Shown: positions 8,840 through 16,585, counted from the stretch's first letter. The stretch is DNA of 46,561 bases from Sneathiella sp. (GCA_002706985.1 PAKP01000067.1:1-46561), one strand, 5' to 3'. Numbers and translations are program-made. The notes: a model not told the origin generated them from the letters alone.

Positions 8840-9337
8840 GTGAAACGCAGCATTGTATTAATTGGGATTATTATTTCCTTTTTCATCGCAACCTCCGCCA
8901 GCGCAGGACCGACGGGTGCCGAGACAGGATTGCCTTTGCCTCGGTTCGTCTCACTTTCTTCAGATAAGGTGAATGTCCGGGCCGGGCCCGGAACACGGTA
9001 CCCGATCAAGTGGGTTTTTGTCCGTCAGGGCTGGCCCGTCGAAGTCATTGAGGAGTACGAGCTATGGCGCCAGATTCGCGATATCGAGGGCGCGATCGGT
9101 TGGGTTCATCGCAATCTGGTCAGTAATCGGCGCACGCTTATTATTACGGATGATGTCCGTGCGGTTTATGAGGAGCCGGACGAAAGTAGCCCGGTCGTCC
9201 TGCTTGCGGAGCCCGGCGTTGTTGGCAAGCTGGATGAATGCGATGGCCGCTGGTGCGAAATAGAGATTGCCGGGCTCTCCGGCTGGCTCCTGGCCTCACA
9301 TTTCTATGGCGTCTACGCCAATGAGAAGATCCGCTAG
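8840..9337 (+). CDS. Exported SH3-domain protein
   Basis: A 165-residue protein starting with GTG. Residues 1-22 are a clear Sec signal peptide (MKRS, hydrophobic core, ATSASA cleaved before GP). Two bacterial SH3 (SH3b) repeats follow: residues about 37-92 with VNVRAGPGTRYPIKWV and GAIGWVHRNLV, and about 96-155 with CDGRWCEIEIAGLSGWLLASHF. The VRxGPGxxY motif matches the DUF1058/SH3_4 family found as periplasmic proteins in alphaproteobacteria. It probably binds peptidoglycan or another envelope component; the ligand is unknown. The Cys pair C239-type placement in repeat two (CDGRWC) could form a disulfide in the periplasm. Confidence 0.87.
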   Translation: MKRSIVLIGIIISFFIATSASAGPTGAETGLPLPRFVSLSSDKVNVRAGPGTRYPIKWVFVRQGWPVEVIEEYELWRQIRDIEGAIGWVHRNLVSNRRTLIITDDVRAVYEEPDESSPVVLLAEPGVVGKLDECDGRWCEIEIAGLSGWLLASHFYGVYANEKIR

Positions 9338-9343
9338 GGATAA

Positions 9344-9943
9344 CTAGTCGCCCAGATCCCCGGCGAGGGCTTCTCTGGTCGCTCCCTTAATCACTGCGAT
9401 ATGTCCGTAATTGTCGTGGGTCACACCAATTTGGACGTCGATTTCCGGGTTCTTGAACGCTTTCTTCTGAGCGTCCGTCATTGGAAAGTGAAGGAAATGT
9501 ATGGAGGAGGCTTTGCCGTCGTCCGTCGTGCGCTCCACATCATCTTCGGGGACGGCAGCGATTTTATCATCACCGATAGCAAGGTAAATCGTCTCTTCGA
9601 TATGTCCGAGCTTGCGCAGCATGAAATCCCGGCGGACAGGATCGTCAATTTCAATCATGAAGGTGGCAACCAGCTCTGATCCGTTTGGTATCAGCGGGTT
9701 ATAGGCGCATAATTCGTCCTGAAGCTGTTCGTCGCCGCCCTGCTCGATATAGAGCATCTCCTGGATTTGCGACCACATCGTGTCATAGTTTTCAAAATAC
9801 ATCGTCGCAAATGGACCGATTTCCAGCCGGCGGTTCTTCTTTATCGGGATAAGCTTCTGCTTATGTTCTTTCCGAATCTTCATATATTCTGCAACAGGCA
9901 GAATATCGTCTGGTGTGATCTCGCGCTTTTTCAAGGCAGTCAT
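9344..9943 (-). CDS. DUF3501 family protein
   Basis: A 199-residue protein recognised as DUF3501 from its opening (EITPDDILPVAEYMKIR), the RRLEIGPFATMYFENYDTMW segment and the C-terminal EIDVQIGVTHDNYGHIAVI. It has no signal peptide, membrane helix or Cys motif. Function unknown. The start at 9943 is chosen because GGAG lies 8 nt upstream; the reading frame stays open for about 250 bases further up, but that part is antisense-like coding overlap with the Fe-S gene. It begins only 14 bp after the Fe-S oxidoreductase stop, so the two are almost certainly co-transcribed, and rubrerythrin precedes both. The context suggests an accessory role in the rubrerythrin/Fe-S system. Confidence 0.85.
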   Translation of the reverse strand: MTALKKREITPDDILPVAEYMKIRKEHKQKLIPIKKNRRLEIGPFATMYFENYDTMWSQIQEMLYIEQGGDEQLQDELCAYNPLIPNGSELVATFMIEIDDPVRRDFMLRKLGHIEETIYLAIGDDKIAAVPEDDVERTTDDGKASSIHFLHFPMTDAQKKAFKNPEIDVQIGVTHDNYGHIAVIKGATREALAGDLGD

Positions 9944-9957
9944 GATCATTACTCCTC

Positions 9958-11295
9958 TCAGAGGCCATAGGCTTTGGCCAACAATTCTATGGGATGCAAG
10001 GCGGTTCTCGATTTCACCGCATCGGAATCGAGTTTTTCGATTCCCTGCATCAGATGTTCTGCCGCTAACGGGCATTCGGATGCGATATATTTTGCATTTG
10101 TTGTCATGGCCGTTCTGGCGGCGGGTTTTCCGACTTTGAGGGCGGTTTCGTAATTCCCTTTCATTATTCCCCACGAACCACCGTGCCCGGAACAACGCTC
10201 GACGATCTTAACGTCAGCATCAGGGATCAGGCGGAGAACTTCGGCGCCTTTTGCGCCCATGTTCTGGGCGCGGGCGTGACAGGCGAGATGTACCGCCATG
10301 CTCTCTCCAATGGGGGACATGCCCGGTGCCATGCCGTCCTTCTTGGCAAATTCCACCACATATTCGGATACGTCGAATGTGGCTTTCGACAGTCTCTCGA
10401 CAGCGGGATTTCCAGGGGCGAGCAGAGGCCATTCAAATTTCAGCATCAGGGCGCAGGAAGAGACGAGGGCGATAACGTCATACCCCTGATCAATCCAGCT
10501 TCCCAGCTCGGTCGACACCTTCTCCGCATTGGCGACCACGCCTGCCAGGTCACCCTGTTCCATCAGGGGCATGCCGCAGCAGCCGGGATATACGACTTCC
10601 GTTTCAACGCCATTTTTGGCAAGAACTTTGCGCGTGGCCTCCCCGATATCCGGGTTGTTATAGTTCCCAAAGCAGGTTGCGTAGATCACCGCTTTGCGGC
10701 CGAATGCCGGAGCATCCTTGTTAATCTCGAGAGGATTTTCCCGGGCATATTTTTCAAAAGGTTTGGACTGGTACTTCGGCAGGGCCGCATGTTTATCGAT
10801 ACCGAGAGTTGCTTCCATGATACCGCGGGTCATGCCGTTTGACGTTTTGGTCGCCCAGTTAGCGATCGGCGCGACGGGCGCAGCCAGCTTTCCATTACGA
10901 TCGGTTTTTGAGAGTTCCCGGCTGACGAATTTGTCCTGACCGTTTTTCTTTTCTACGGCGCGGTATCGCAGCATCAGATGCGGGAAATCGAGGTTGAATT
11001 CATGAGGGGGCACATAGGGGCATTTTGTCATGAAGCACATATCGCAAAGTGTACAGGCATCCACGACAGGCTTGAAATCCTCTGAAGCGACAGAATCCAG
11101 CTCCTCGGTTTCGGAGGCATCGATAAGATCAAATAGTCTGGGGAAGGAATCACAGAGGTTGAAGCAACGGCGGCATCCATGGCAAATATCGAAGACGCGG
11201 CGCAACTCTTCGTCCAGCTTCTGTTCGTCATAAAAATCAGGATTATTCCAGTCGATAATGTGCCGTGTCGGCGCGTCAAGGCTTCCTTCGCGCAT
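9958..11295 (-). CDS. Fe-S oxidoreductase (GlpC/HdrD-like, two ferredoxin-type clusters plus CCG domains)
   Basis: A 445-residue soluble iron-sulfur protein. Two cluster-binding sets are visible near the N terminus: C38, C41, C44, C48 and C81, C84, C87, C92 (followed by Pro), consistent with two [4Fe-4S] clusters. Two CCG-like domains follow: ATCFGNYN...PGCCGMP...SSCALM, and HLACHARA...ERCSGHGGSWG...SECPLA. In the second, the usual CC pair is CS, so that site may not bind a noncubane cluster. The family includes GlpC and heterodisulfide reductase subunit D. Set between rubrerythrin and DUF3501, it is a plausible electron donor to the rubredoxin-less rubrerythrin. Start at 11295 has AGGGGAATATT upstream. 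Confidence 0.9.
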   Translation of the reverse strand: MREGSLDAPTRHIIDWNNPDFYDEQKLDEELRRVFDICHGCRRCFNLCDSFPRLFDLIDASETEELDSVASEDFKPVVDACTLCDMCFMTKCPYVPPHEFNLDFPHLMLRYRAVEKKNGQDKFVSRELSKTDRNGKLAAPVAPIANWATKTSNGMTRGIMEATLGIDKHAALPKYQSKPFEKYARENPLEINKDAPAFGRKAVIYATCFGNYNNPDIGEATRKVLAKNGVETEVVYPGCCGMPLMEQGDLAGVVANAEKVSTELGSWIDQGYDVIALVSSCALMLKFEWPLLAPGNPAVERLSKATFDVSEYVVEFAKKDGMAPGMSPIGESMAVHLACHARAQNMGAKGAEVLRLIPDADVKIVERCSGHGGSWGIMKGNYETALKVGKPAARTAMTTNAKYIASECPLAAEHLMQGIEKLDSDAVKSRTALHPIELLAKAYGL

Positions 11296-11326
11296 AATAT
11301 TCCCCTGAATATAGCTGAGTGACGAA

Positions 11327-11356
11327 GGGGTAGCGAATGTTCTAACCCGCTACCCC
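11327..11356 (-). terminator. Strong hairpin between rubrerythrin and Fe-S genes
   Basis: A perfect 9-bp stem (GGGGTAGCG / CGCTACCCC) with a 12-nt loop lies 24 bases after the rubrerythrin stop and 32 bases before the Fe-S start. No U-run follows on the minus strand, so full intrinsic termination is unlikely. It more likely protects the rubrerythrin mRNA 3' end or lowers read-through, making rubrerythrin more abundant than the downstream proteins. Confidence 0.55.
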
Positions 11357-11379
11357 GGAATGTGAGCCCGAAAGCCGGA

Positions 11380-11799
11380 TTAGTCGTCTAGATTGTCGAG
11401 AGCTTTCTGGAAGCGGCCCGCATGGCTTTTTTCAGCCTTTGCAAGGGTTTCGAACCAATCAGCAATCTCGTCATGGCCTTCTTCACGGGCAGTTTTCGCC
11501 ATGCCCGGATACATATCGGTATATTCATGGGTTTCGCCAGCGACAGCGGCCTTCAGGTTATCGGCAGTACCACCGATCGGCAGGCCGGTTGCCGGGTCGC
11601 CGACGGCTTCGAGATATTCCAGATGGCCGTGCGCATGACCGGTTTCGCCTTCCGCTGTGGAGCGAAAAACCGTTGCTACGTCATTATAGCCTTCGACATC
11701 GGCTTTCTGCGCGAAATAGAGATAACGGCGGTTTGCCTGAGATTCACCTGAAAAGGCATCTTTCAGATTTTGTTCGGTTTTGCTTCCCGCTAGAGACAT
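11380..11799 (-). CDS. Rubrerythrin-family diiron protein lacking the rubredoxin domain
   Basis: A 139-residue four-helix diiron protein. Likely iron ligands are E19 ([10 protein letters not shown]), E52 and H55 (EGETGH), E89 and E92 (GETHEY) and E123 with H126 (KAEKSH). The family reduces hydrogen peroxide to water in the cytoplasm. Classical rubrerythrin has a C-terminal rubredoxin domain with two CxxC motifs; this protein stops after the ferritin-like domain and has no Cys at all, so it needs an external electron donor. The start at 11799 has an excellent AGGAGGACTTC ribosome site. A consensus promoter and an Irr-box-like palindrome lie upstream, and the Fe-S oxidoreductase and DUF3501 genes follow. 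Confidence 0.93.
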   Translation of the reverse strand: MSLAGSKTEQNLKDAFSGESQANRRYLYFAQKADVEGYNDVATVFRSTAEGETGHAHGHLEYLEAVGDPATGLPIGGTADNLKAAVAGETHEYTDMYPGMAKTAREEGHDEIADWFETLAKAEKSHAGRFQKALDNLDD

Positions 11800-11832
11800 G
11801 AAGTCCTCCTGGAATGAAATTTTGGAATGAAT

Positions 11833-11849
11833 CTGTTCAAGCCGAACAG
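11833..11849. promoter_or_regulatory. Palindrome in rubrerythrin leader
   Basis: CTGTTC-AAGCC-GAACAG is a perfect inverted repeat with a 5-bp spacer. It falls at about +7 to +23 from the predicted rubrerythrin start of transcription, where it could be an operator for a second regulator or a short leader hairpin. Confidence 0.4.
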
Positions 11850-11861
11850 GATTACTTCAAT

Positions 11862-11890
11862 AATATAGGTCCGGGAAAATAGGCTGTCAA
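11862..11890 (-). promoter_or_regulatory. Sigma-70 type promoter of rubrerythrin
   Basis: On the minus strand TTGACA (11885-11890) and TATATT (11862-11867) are spaced by exactly 17 bp, the consensus arrangement. Transcription should start near 11855, giving a leader of about 56 nt. Confidence 0.75.
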
Positions 11891-11893
11891 TAG

Positions 11894-11910
11894 ATTAGAA
11901 TTCTTCTAAA
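11894..11910. promoter_or_regulatory. Irr box (ICE-like) upstream of rubrerythrin
   Basis: ATTAGAA-TTC-TTCTAAA is a 15-bp perfect palindrome (TTAGAA/TTCTAA with 3-bp spacer) flanked to 17 bp with one mismatch. From memory the iron control element bound by Irr in rhizobia reads TTTAGAA-N3-TTCTAAA, so this is one base off. It ends 3 bp upstream of the rubrerythrin -35 hexamer, a position that fits activation or, by occlusion, repression. The irr gene is directly upstream. Confidence 0.65.
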
Positions 11911-11937
11911 AAAGAAAATGAAGCGGGCTGTAGATTA

Positions 11938-12357
11938 TCAATTACGCACCGAGTTAACTCGGACAATGACGTCCACGCTGCTAATCTCGGTTCCCTGAGG
12001 AAGGGTCGGGATATTATCGACTTTTAGATCGCTTTTTGCAATATCTTCCAGCGTCCCGCTTTCTTCATGGAAGAAATGGTGATGCGGTGTGATATTTGTG
12101 TCAAAATAGGACCGGCTTGAATCAACGACGACTTCCCGCAGTAGACCGGCAGTCGTAAACTGATGCAGGTTGTTGTAGATCGTTGCAAGGGAAATAGAAA
12201 CGCCAGCGTCCATCGCTTCACTATGCAAGCGTTCCGCCGTTATATGACGGTTTCCTTGCGAATAAAGCAGTTGGGCAAGCGCCAGACGCTGCTTCGTCGG
12301 GCGCAACTGAGCGTCTCTTAACTTTTTCTCCAAAATGACCAGTTCCGATTGCGACAT
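11938..12357 (-). CDS. irr: Fur-family iron response regulator Irr
   Basis: A 139-residue Fur-family DNA-binding protein: winged helix at about 10-80 (RPTKQRLAL, SISLATIYNNLHQF), then the dimer/metal domain. The run SRSYFDTN followed by HHHFF (H92-94) is the hallmark that separates Irr from Fur and Mur; the His cluster is the conserved haem/metal site. The protein contains no Cys, so it lacks the N-terminal haem regulatory motif of Bradyrhizobium Irr, as most family members do. In alphaproteobacteria Irr controls haem and iron genes according to haem status. It is followed by rubrerythrin, whose promoter carries an Irr-box-like palindrome. A PerR-like role cannot be excluded. Confidence 0.85.
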   Translation of the reverse strand: MSQSELVILEKKLRDAQLRPTKQRLALAQLLYSQGNRHITAERLHSEAMDAGVSISLATIYNNLHQFTTAGLLREVVVDSSRSYFDTNITPHHHFFHEESGTLEDIAKSDLKVDNIPTLPQGTEISSVDVIVRVNSVRN

Positions 12358-12404
12358 AATACAATACTCTATATTTAGCCTTCCCAGTGAAGGGCATCAA
12401 AAGA

Positions 12405-12433
12405 AATATATAGTATTTATTTTAATAATTCAA
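12405..12433 (-). promoter_or_regulatory. Promoter of irr
   Basis: Minus-strand TTGAAT (12428-12433) and TATATT (12405-12410) are 17 bp apart in an AT-rich gap. The predicted start is near 12398, 41 nt before the irr ATG. No Irr-box-like palindrome was seen here. Confidence 0.55.
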
Positions 12434-12454
12434 ATCTGCAATAATTGTTTTTGG

Positions 12455-13855
12455 CTATTTTCCTGTCATTATGCGGTCAATTAGCTGTTTTACGGTCGGA
12501 ATGAAGCCGTTTGCATAAAAAGGATCATTCGCAAACCGGTAGGCTCCATGCCCAGCGAACATCAGGTTATTCTCTATATTCGCTTCAGAATGGATGACAT
12601 CCTGAAGGGTTTTCTGAATACAGAAGCTTCTCGGATCGGCTTTGCGTCCCGTGTTGCCTTTTTCGCCCTCTGCCCAGTTCGAAAACTTGCATTGTGAAAG
12701 ACAGCCCATGCAGTCAATCTGGTCTTTCCGAATTTCCGCCATTTTCTCCGGCGTCACGAAAATGAGGGTTGAATCCGGCGTTTTCAACGCTTCTGTATAG
12801 CCTTCCGCAATCCAGCCTTCCGCCCGACCTTTGTCTTCTGCCGTCAGATACACTTCACGCTTGCGGGCGCCAATACCGAATGACGTGTCATGCGCGCCAA
12901 TCGATTCATTTGAAAAAGCAACCTGGCGCTCTGAGCGGGCTTTAAGCTCATCCAGGAAATCATTGCGCACCGCAGAGGACCAGAAGCCTGTCGGACTGAA
13001 TTTATTCAGAAAAACATCGCCCTTTTTCAGAGTTCCCAGCTTTTTCTTCCAGGCGTCGGAAATGGGACTCTCCTTTGTCAGAAGAGGCCGCGTTCCGAAT
13101 TGAAAGGCGATAGGTCCGATTTCCGGGTTATCCAGCCAGTCTTCCCATTCCTCCACATGCCAGACACCGCCAGCCATGATGATCGGTACATTGTTAAGAC
13201 CAATTTCATTCATCAGTTTCCGGAGTTCTACGACCCGGGGATACGGGTCCTCCGGTTTGAGTGGATCCTCAACATTACTCAGGCCATTATGACCGCCAGC
13301 GAGCCATGGATCCTCATACACGACACCACCAAGCCAGTCAGAAAATTTGTGATAGGCCCGTTTCCACAACGCGCGAAACGCCCGTGCCGAGGAGATGATC
13401 GGATAATAATGGACTTTATAGTCTGCCGCGATCTGCGCAATCCGGTAAGGCATACCGGCACCGCAGGTTATTCCGTGAATAAGGCCTTTGGTGCCTTCCA
13501 GAACGCCATGAAGAATACGCTCAGCACCGCCCATTTCCCAGAGGACATTCATATGGATACGTCCGTTACCATCGGAAAGTTCATGCGCGATTTTGGCCTG
13601 GGTAATTCCGCCCTGGATACCATAGGCGACCAGCTCGTCATGCCGGTCCCGTCGCGTACGCCCGTGGTAGATTTGCGGGATAATATTTCCGTCTTCGTCA
13701 AAACTGTCAGCATTAACACCGGAAAAAGTGGCTACCCCGCCCGCGGCGGCCCATGCGCCGGAGCTCTGTCCTGAAGACACAGCAATTCCCTTACCCCCTT
13801 CAATAAGGGGCAGAACTTCCTTGCCGGACAGCATTATCGGATTCAACGGCTTCAA
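12455..13855 (-). CDS. NAD(P)H-dependent flavin oxidoreductase (nitronate monooxygenase family) with C-terminal Cys cluster
   Basis: A 466-residue FMN TIM-barrel protein of the COG2070 family. HGITCGAGMPYRIAQ (127-141), the GGHNGLS loop (187-193) and VPIIMAGGVW (223-232) form the usual flavin and phosphate-binding loops. Typical nitronate monooxygenases are about 320-360 residues; here about 100 extra C-terminal residues contain C382, C385, C389 and C412 (CMGCLSQC then SFCIQK), an arrangement that could bind an Fe-S cluster or zinc. A true nitronate substrate is not established; other members are enoyl reductases or unknown oxidoreductases. The gene sits directly upstream of irr on the same strand, 97 bp away. 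Confidence 0.85.
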   Translation of the reverse strand: MKPLNPIMLSGKEVLPLIEGGKGIAVSSGQSSGAWAAAGGVATFSGVNADSFDEDGNIIPQIYHGRTRRDRHDELVAYGIQGGITQAKIAHELSDGNGRIHMNVLWEMGGAERILHGVLEGTKGLIHGITCGAGMPYRIAQIAADYKVHYYPIISSARAFRALWKRAYHKFSDWLGGVVYEDPWLAGGHNGLSNVEDPLKPEDPYPRVVELRKLMNEIGLNNVPIIMAGGVWHVEEWEDWLDNPEIGPIAFQFGTRPLLTKESPISDAWKKKLGTLKKGDVFLNKFSPTGFWSSAVRNDFLDELKARSERQVAFSNESIGAHDTSFGIGARKREVYLTAEDKGRAEGWIAEGYTEALKTPDSTLIFVTPEKMAEIRKDQIDCMGCLSQCKFSNWAEGEKGNTGRKADPRSFCIQKTLQDVIHSEANIENNLMFAGHGAYRFANDPFYANGFIPTVKQLIDRIMTGK

Positions 13856-13940
13856 AAGATTATTCCCACGTCTGCATACAAAAGCATTAACCTAACACTT
13901 AAGGCATGGATGCCCAAGCATCAAGAGACAACTAATATTA

Positions 13941-13971
13941 AGGGCGGCCGAGATAAATTCGCAACCGCCCT
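13941..13971 (-). terminator. Candidate terminator hairpin after pnp
   Basis: AGGGCGG / CCGCCCT form a 7-bp GC-rich stem with a 17-nt loop, 30 bases after the pnp stop. The following minus-strand sequence TAATATTAG is only weakly U-rich, so termination may be Rho-assisted or the hairpin may stabilise the 3' end. Confidence 0.45.
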
Positions 13972-14001
13972 CAAAAATTGGTTTTACCGGAGGCAGCCCG
14001 C

Positions 14002-16104
14002 CTATTCTTTCGCGGCGGCTTTTTCTTCGTCTGCGAGAACGGCTTTCATTGACAGACGAACTTTGCCGCGACCATCAATTTCGAGCACTTTCACGCGGAC
14101 TTCGTCCCCTTCATTGACAACGTCGGTTACCTTGCCGACACGCTGCGGCGCGAGTTCAGAAATATGAACGAGGCCATCACGATTGCCAAAGAAGTTCACA
14201 AAAGCACCGAAATCGACGACCTTCACCACCTTACCTGTATAGGTAACGCCAACTTCGGGATCATCAACAATAGATTTGATCCAGTTGATGGCCGCCTCGG
14301 CACTTTCAGTCGTGGTTGCAGCAACTTTGACGGTTCCGTCATCCTCAATATCGATTTTGGCGCCCGTCACTTCACATATTTCGCGAATGACTTTACCGCC
14401 CGTTCCGATGATATCACGGATTTTGTCCTTATGGACCTGCAGCTGCGTAATTCTGGGTGCGCCGTCACGAACGCCGTCGCGGGCACTGTCAATCGCCTTG
14501 CCCATTTCCTTCAAGATGTGCAGACGGCCTTCAGTTGCTTGGCCAAGAGCAATTCGCATAATCTCCTCGGTAATTCCGGAAATCTTGATATCCATCTGCA
14601 AAGAGGTGATCCCCTTGCTGGTGCCAGCTACCTTGAAGTCCATATCACCAAGATGATCTTCGTCCCCCAGAATATCGGAGAGAACAGCAAACTGCCCGTC
14701 TTCTTCCAGGATCAGCCCCATGGCAATTCCGGCGACCGGGCGGTCAAGAGGAACACCGGCATCCATCAGTGCCAGCGATGTACCACAAACAGTTGCCATA
14801 GAGGAAGAGCCGTTCGATTCCGTTACTTCCGACACAATTCGGAGAGTGTAAGGAAATTTATCCTTTGCCGGCAGCAGCGGGTGGATCGCCCGCCATGCCA
14901 GCTTTCCATGGCCAACCTCCCGGCGTCCGGTAAAACCGGTTCGGCCGACTTCACCGACAGAATAGGGCGGGAAGTTATAATGCAGCATGAAATTCTCGCG
15001 ATATTCGCCTTCCAGCGCATCGACGATCTGTTCATCCTGTCCGGTGCCAAGTGTGGCGACAACCAAGGCCTGGGTTTCACCGCGGGTGAAAAGGGCTGAG
15101 CCGTGGCTGCGGGGCAGAGTGCCGATTTCGGCGATAATCGGTCGGACTGTTTTGGTGTCGCGGCCGTCAATGCGGCTGCCGGTGGCGATAATATTGCCGC
15201 GCACGATCTTCTTCTCGATCTTTTTAAGGAGACCAAATGCGTCTTCGCGTTCATCTTCTTCCAGAGCCGCAATCGTGGCATCCTTCACTGCCGCTACTTT
15301 CTCCGTACGGGTCTGCTTGACCTGTTCCTTGTACGCATCGGTAAGGGCGGCTTCAGCCGCAGCTTTCACTTTCGCCTCAAGATCCTTGTCAGCTTCCACC
15401 GGCGTGAAATCCCATGGCTCCTTGGCACATGCTTCAGCAAGCTCGATGATCGCGTCAAGAACGGTCTTCATTTCGCGATGACCGTACATAACTGCGCCCA
15501 GCATTTCTTCTTCGCTAAGCTCATGTGCCTCGGATTCGATCATCAGAACGGCTTCTTCCGTACCTGCGATCACGAGGTCGAGTTTTGTGTCCGCCATCTG
15601 CGAGGCCACCGGATTGAGGACATATTCCCCATTGATGAAGCCGACACGGGCGGCACCTACCGGACCCAGGAACGGGATGCCGGAGATTGTCAAAGCCGCA
15701 GAGGCGCCAACGAGGGCAACGACATCTGGATCGTTTTCCATGTCATGGGCCAGCACGGTGCAGATAATTTGCGTTTCGTTTTTGAACCCGCTTACGAAGG
15801 ATGGGCGCAATGGCCGGTCGATCAGGCGGGAAGTCAGAGTTTCTTTTTCACTCGGACGGCCTTCGCGTTTAAAAAAGCCACCCGGAATCTTACCGGCGGC
15901 AAATGCTTTTTCCTGATAGTTGACGGTAAGCGGGAAAAAATCCAATCCCGGCTTCTGGGCTTTTTCGGCAACTGCCGTACAAAGAACCTGAGTGCCACCA
16001 TAAGTGATCATAACTGCGCCGTCAGCCTGACGTGCGACTTTTCCGGTTTCCAATACGAGCGGACGTCCGCCCCACATCACTTCCTTGCGATGTACTTCAA
16101 ACAT
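14002..16104 (-). CDS. pnp: Polyribonucleotide nucleotidyltransferase (PNPase)
   Basis: A 700-residue trimeric 3'-5' phosphorolytic exoribonuclease for mRNA turnover. Two RNase PH domains (about 10-230 and 310-540) flank an all-helical segment; a KH domain ([19 protein letters not shown]) and an S1 domain ([17 protein letters not shown]) close the protein. FTRGETQAL and the [12 protein letters not shown] region of the second core mark the active half. The start at 16104 ([13 protein letters not shown]) has GGAAGGA immediately upstream; an in-frame ATG 45 bases further up has none. It ends the rimP-nusA-infB-rbfA-truB-rpsO-pnp run. Two hairpins in the rpsO-pnp gap could serve RNase III processing and PNPase self-control, as known in E. 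coli. Confidence 0.97.
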   Translation of the reverse strand: MFEVHRKEVMWGGRPLVLETGKVARQADGAVMITYGGTQVLCTAVAEKAQKPGLDFFPLTVNYQEKAFAAGKIPGGFFKREGRPSEKETLTSRLIDRPLRPSFVSGFKNETQIICTVLAHDMENDPDVVALVGASAALTISGIPFLGPVGAARVGFINGEYVLNPVASQMADTKLDLVIAGTEEAVLMIESEAHELSEEEMLGAVMYGHREMKTVLDAIIELAEACAKEPWDFTPVEADKDLEAKVKAAAEAALTDAYKEQVKQTRTEKVAAVKDATIAALEEDEREDAFGLLKKIEKKIVRGNIIATGSRIDGRDTKTVRPIIAEIGTLPRSHGSALFTRGETQALVVATLGTGQDEQIVDALEGEYRENFMLHYNFPPYSVGEVGRTGFTGRREVGHGKLAWRAIHPLLPAKDKFPYTLRIVSEVTESNGSSSMATVCGTSLALMDAGVPLDRPVAGIAMGLILEEDGQFAVLSDILGDEDHLGDMDFKVAGTSKGITSLQMDIKISGITEEIMRIALGQATEGRLHILKEMGKAIDSARDGVRDGAPRITQLQVHKDKIRDIIGTGGKVIREICEVTGAKIDIEDDGTVKVAATTTESAEAAINWIKSIVDDPEVGVTYTGKVVKVVDFGAFVNFFGNRDGLVHISELAPQRVGKVTDVVNEGDEVRVKVLEIDGRGKVRLSMKAVLADEEKAAAKE

Positions 16105-16151
16105 TTTTTTTCCTTCCAATGCAGGAACGACCCTATGCCGTCCTGCCAAAT

Positions 16152-16170
16152 CTGAGACCCTATGTCTCAG
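16152..16170 (-). promoter_or_regulatory. Hairpin in pnp leader (proximal)
   Basis: CTGAGAC-ATAGG-GTCTCAG on the minus strand is a perfect 7-bp stem with a 5-nt loop, about 48-66 nt before the pnp ATG. No U-run follows. A candidate structured element of the pnp leader. Confidence 0.45.
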
Positions 16171-16228
16171 CCATTTTTCATATATTTAGGTTACGTGCGT
16201 TCTGGTAAGCCGTGCTTCCAAAATGCGG

Positions 16229-16277
16229 CAAACGCCGATGTGCAATGGGACAAGCCCAGAGCAAGCACCGGCGTTTG
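16229..16277 (-). promoter_or_regulatory. Long hairpin between rpsO and pnp (distal)
   Basis: CAAACGCCG(G)TGC and GCAC(AT)CGGCGTTTG pair as 9 bp, a 2-nt bulge and 4 bp more; inside, TGGG and CCCA can pair again. It lies 39 bases after the rpsO stop. In E. coli the corresponding gap carries an RNase III-cleaved hairpin that starts pnp autoregulation; the same role here is inference. Confidence 0.5.
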
Positions 16278-16315
16278 TTGGGAATGCGGCCCGATTTTCG
16301 AGCCAATGCATTTTT

Positions 16316-16585
16316 TTACTTACGAATACCAAGAGCCTTGATCGTTTTCTGGTAACGTGTTTCTTCGACTTTCCGAAGGTAATCGAGCAAACGACGACGG
16401 CGGCTGACCATTTTCAGCAAACCGCGACGCGAATGCACATCGCCTTTATGTTCCTTGAAATGCTCTGTCAGATTGCCGATCCGTTCGGTCAGAATGGCAA
16501 TCTGTACTTCCGGGGAGCCGGTGTCCCCTTCGTTTGTGGCATATTCCTTGATCAGTTCTGCTTTTCTTTCTGCAGTGATCGACAT
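16316..16585 (-). CDS. rpsO: 30S ribosomal protein S15
   Basis: An 89-residue protein of exactly the family's normal length. It shows the S15 pattern: [11 protein letters not shown] at the N terminus, [17 protein letters not shown] in helix one, [19 protein letters not shown] around the conserved rRNA-binding turn, and [10 protein letters not shown] near the end. S15 binds 16S rRNA helices 20-22 early in assembly of the small-subunit platform. A GGAG (GCTAGGAGATACCG) precedes the ATG. It follows truB by 14 bp and precedes pnp by 211 bp, the usual order. Confidence 0.98.
   Translation of the reverse strand: MSITAERKAELIKEYATNEGDTGSPEVQIAILTERIGNLTEHFKEHKGDVHSRRGLLKMVSRRRRLLDYLRKVEETRYQKTIKALGIRK

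Noticed and set aside
9944..10195. N-terminal extension of the DUF3501 frame
   Set aside because: It overlaps the Fe-S coding region in another frame, has no ribosome site, and the DUF3501 family begins at EITPDDILP.
10183..10842. 219-codon open frame opposite the Fe-S oxidoreductase
   Set aside because: Antisense shadow of a gene with intact Cys motifs.
13100..13774. 224-codon open frame opposite the flavin oxidoreductase
   Set aside because: Antisense shadow; no ribosome site or recognisable domain.
16105..16149. Longer pnp start 15 codons upstream
   Set aside because: No ribosome site there; the family N terminus and GGAAGGA support 16,104.
15103..16155. 350-codon open frame antisense to pnp
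   Set aside because: Shadow of a highly conserved gene; His/Phe/Arg-rich translation without any family pattern.
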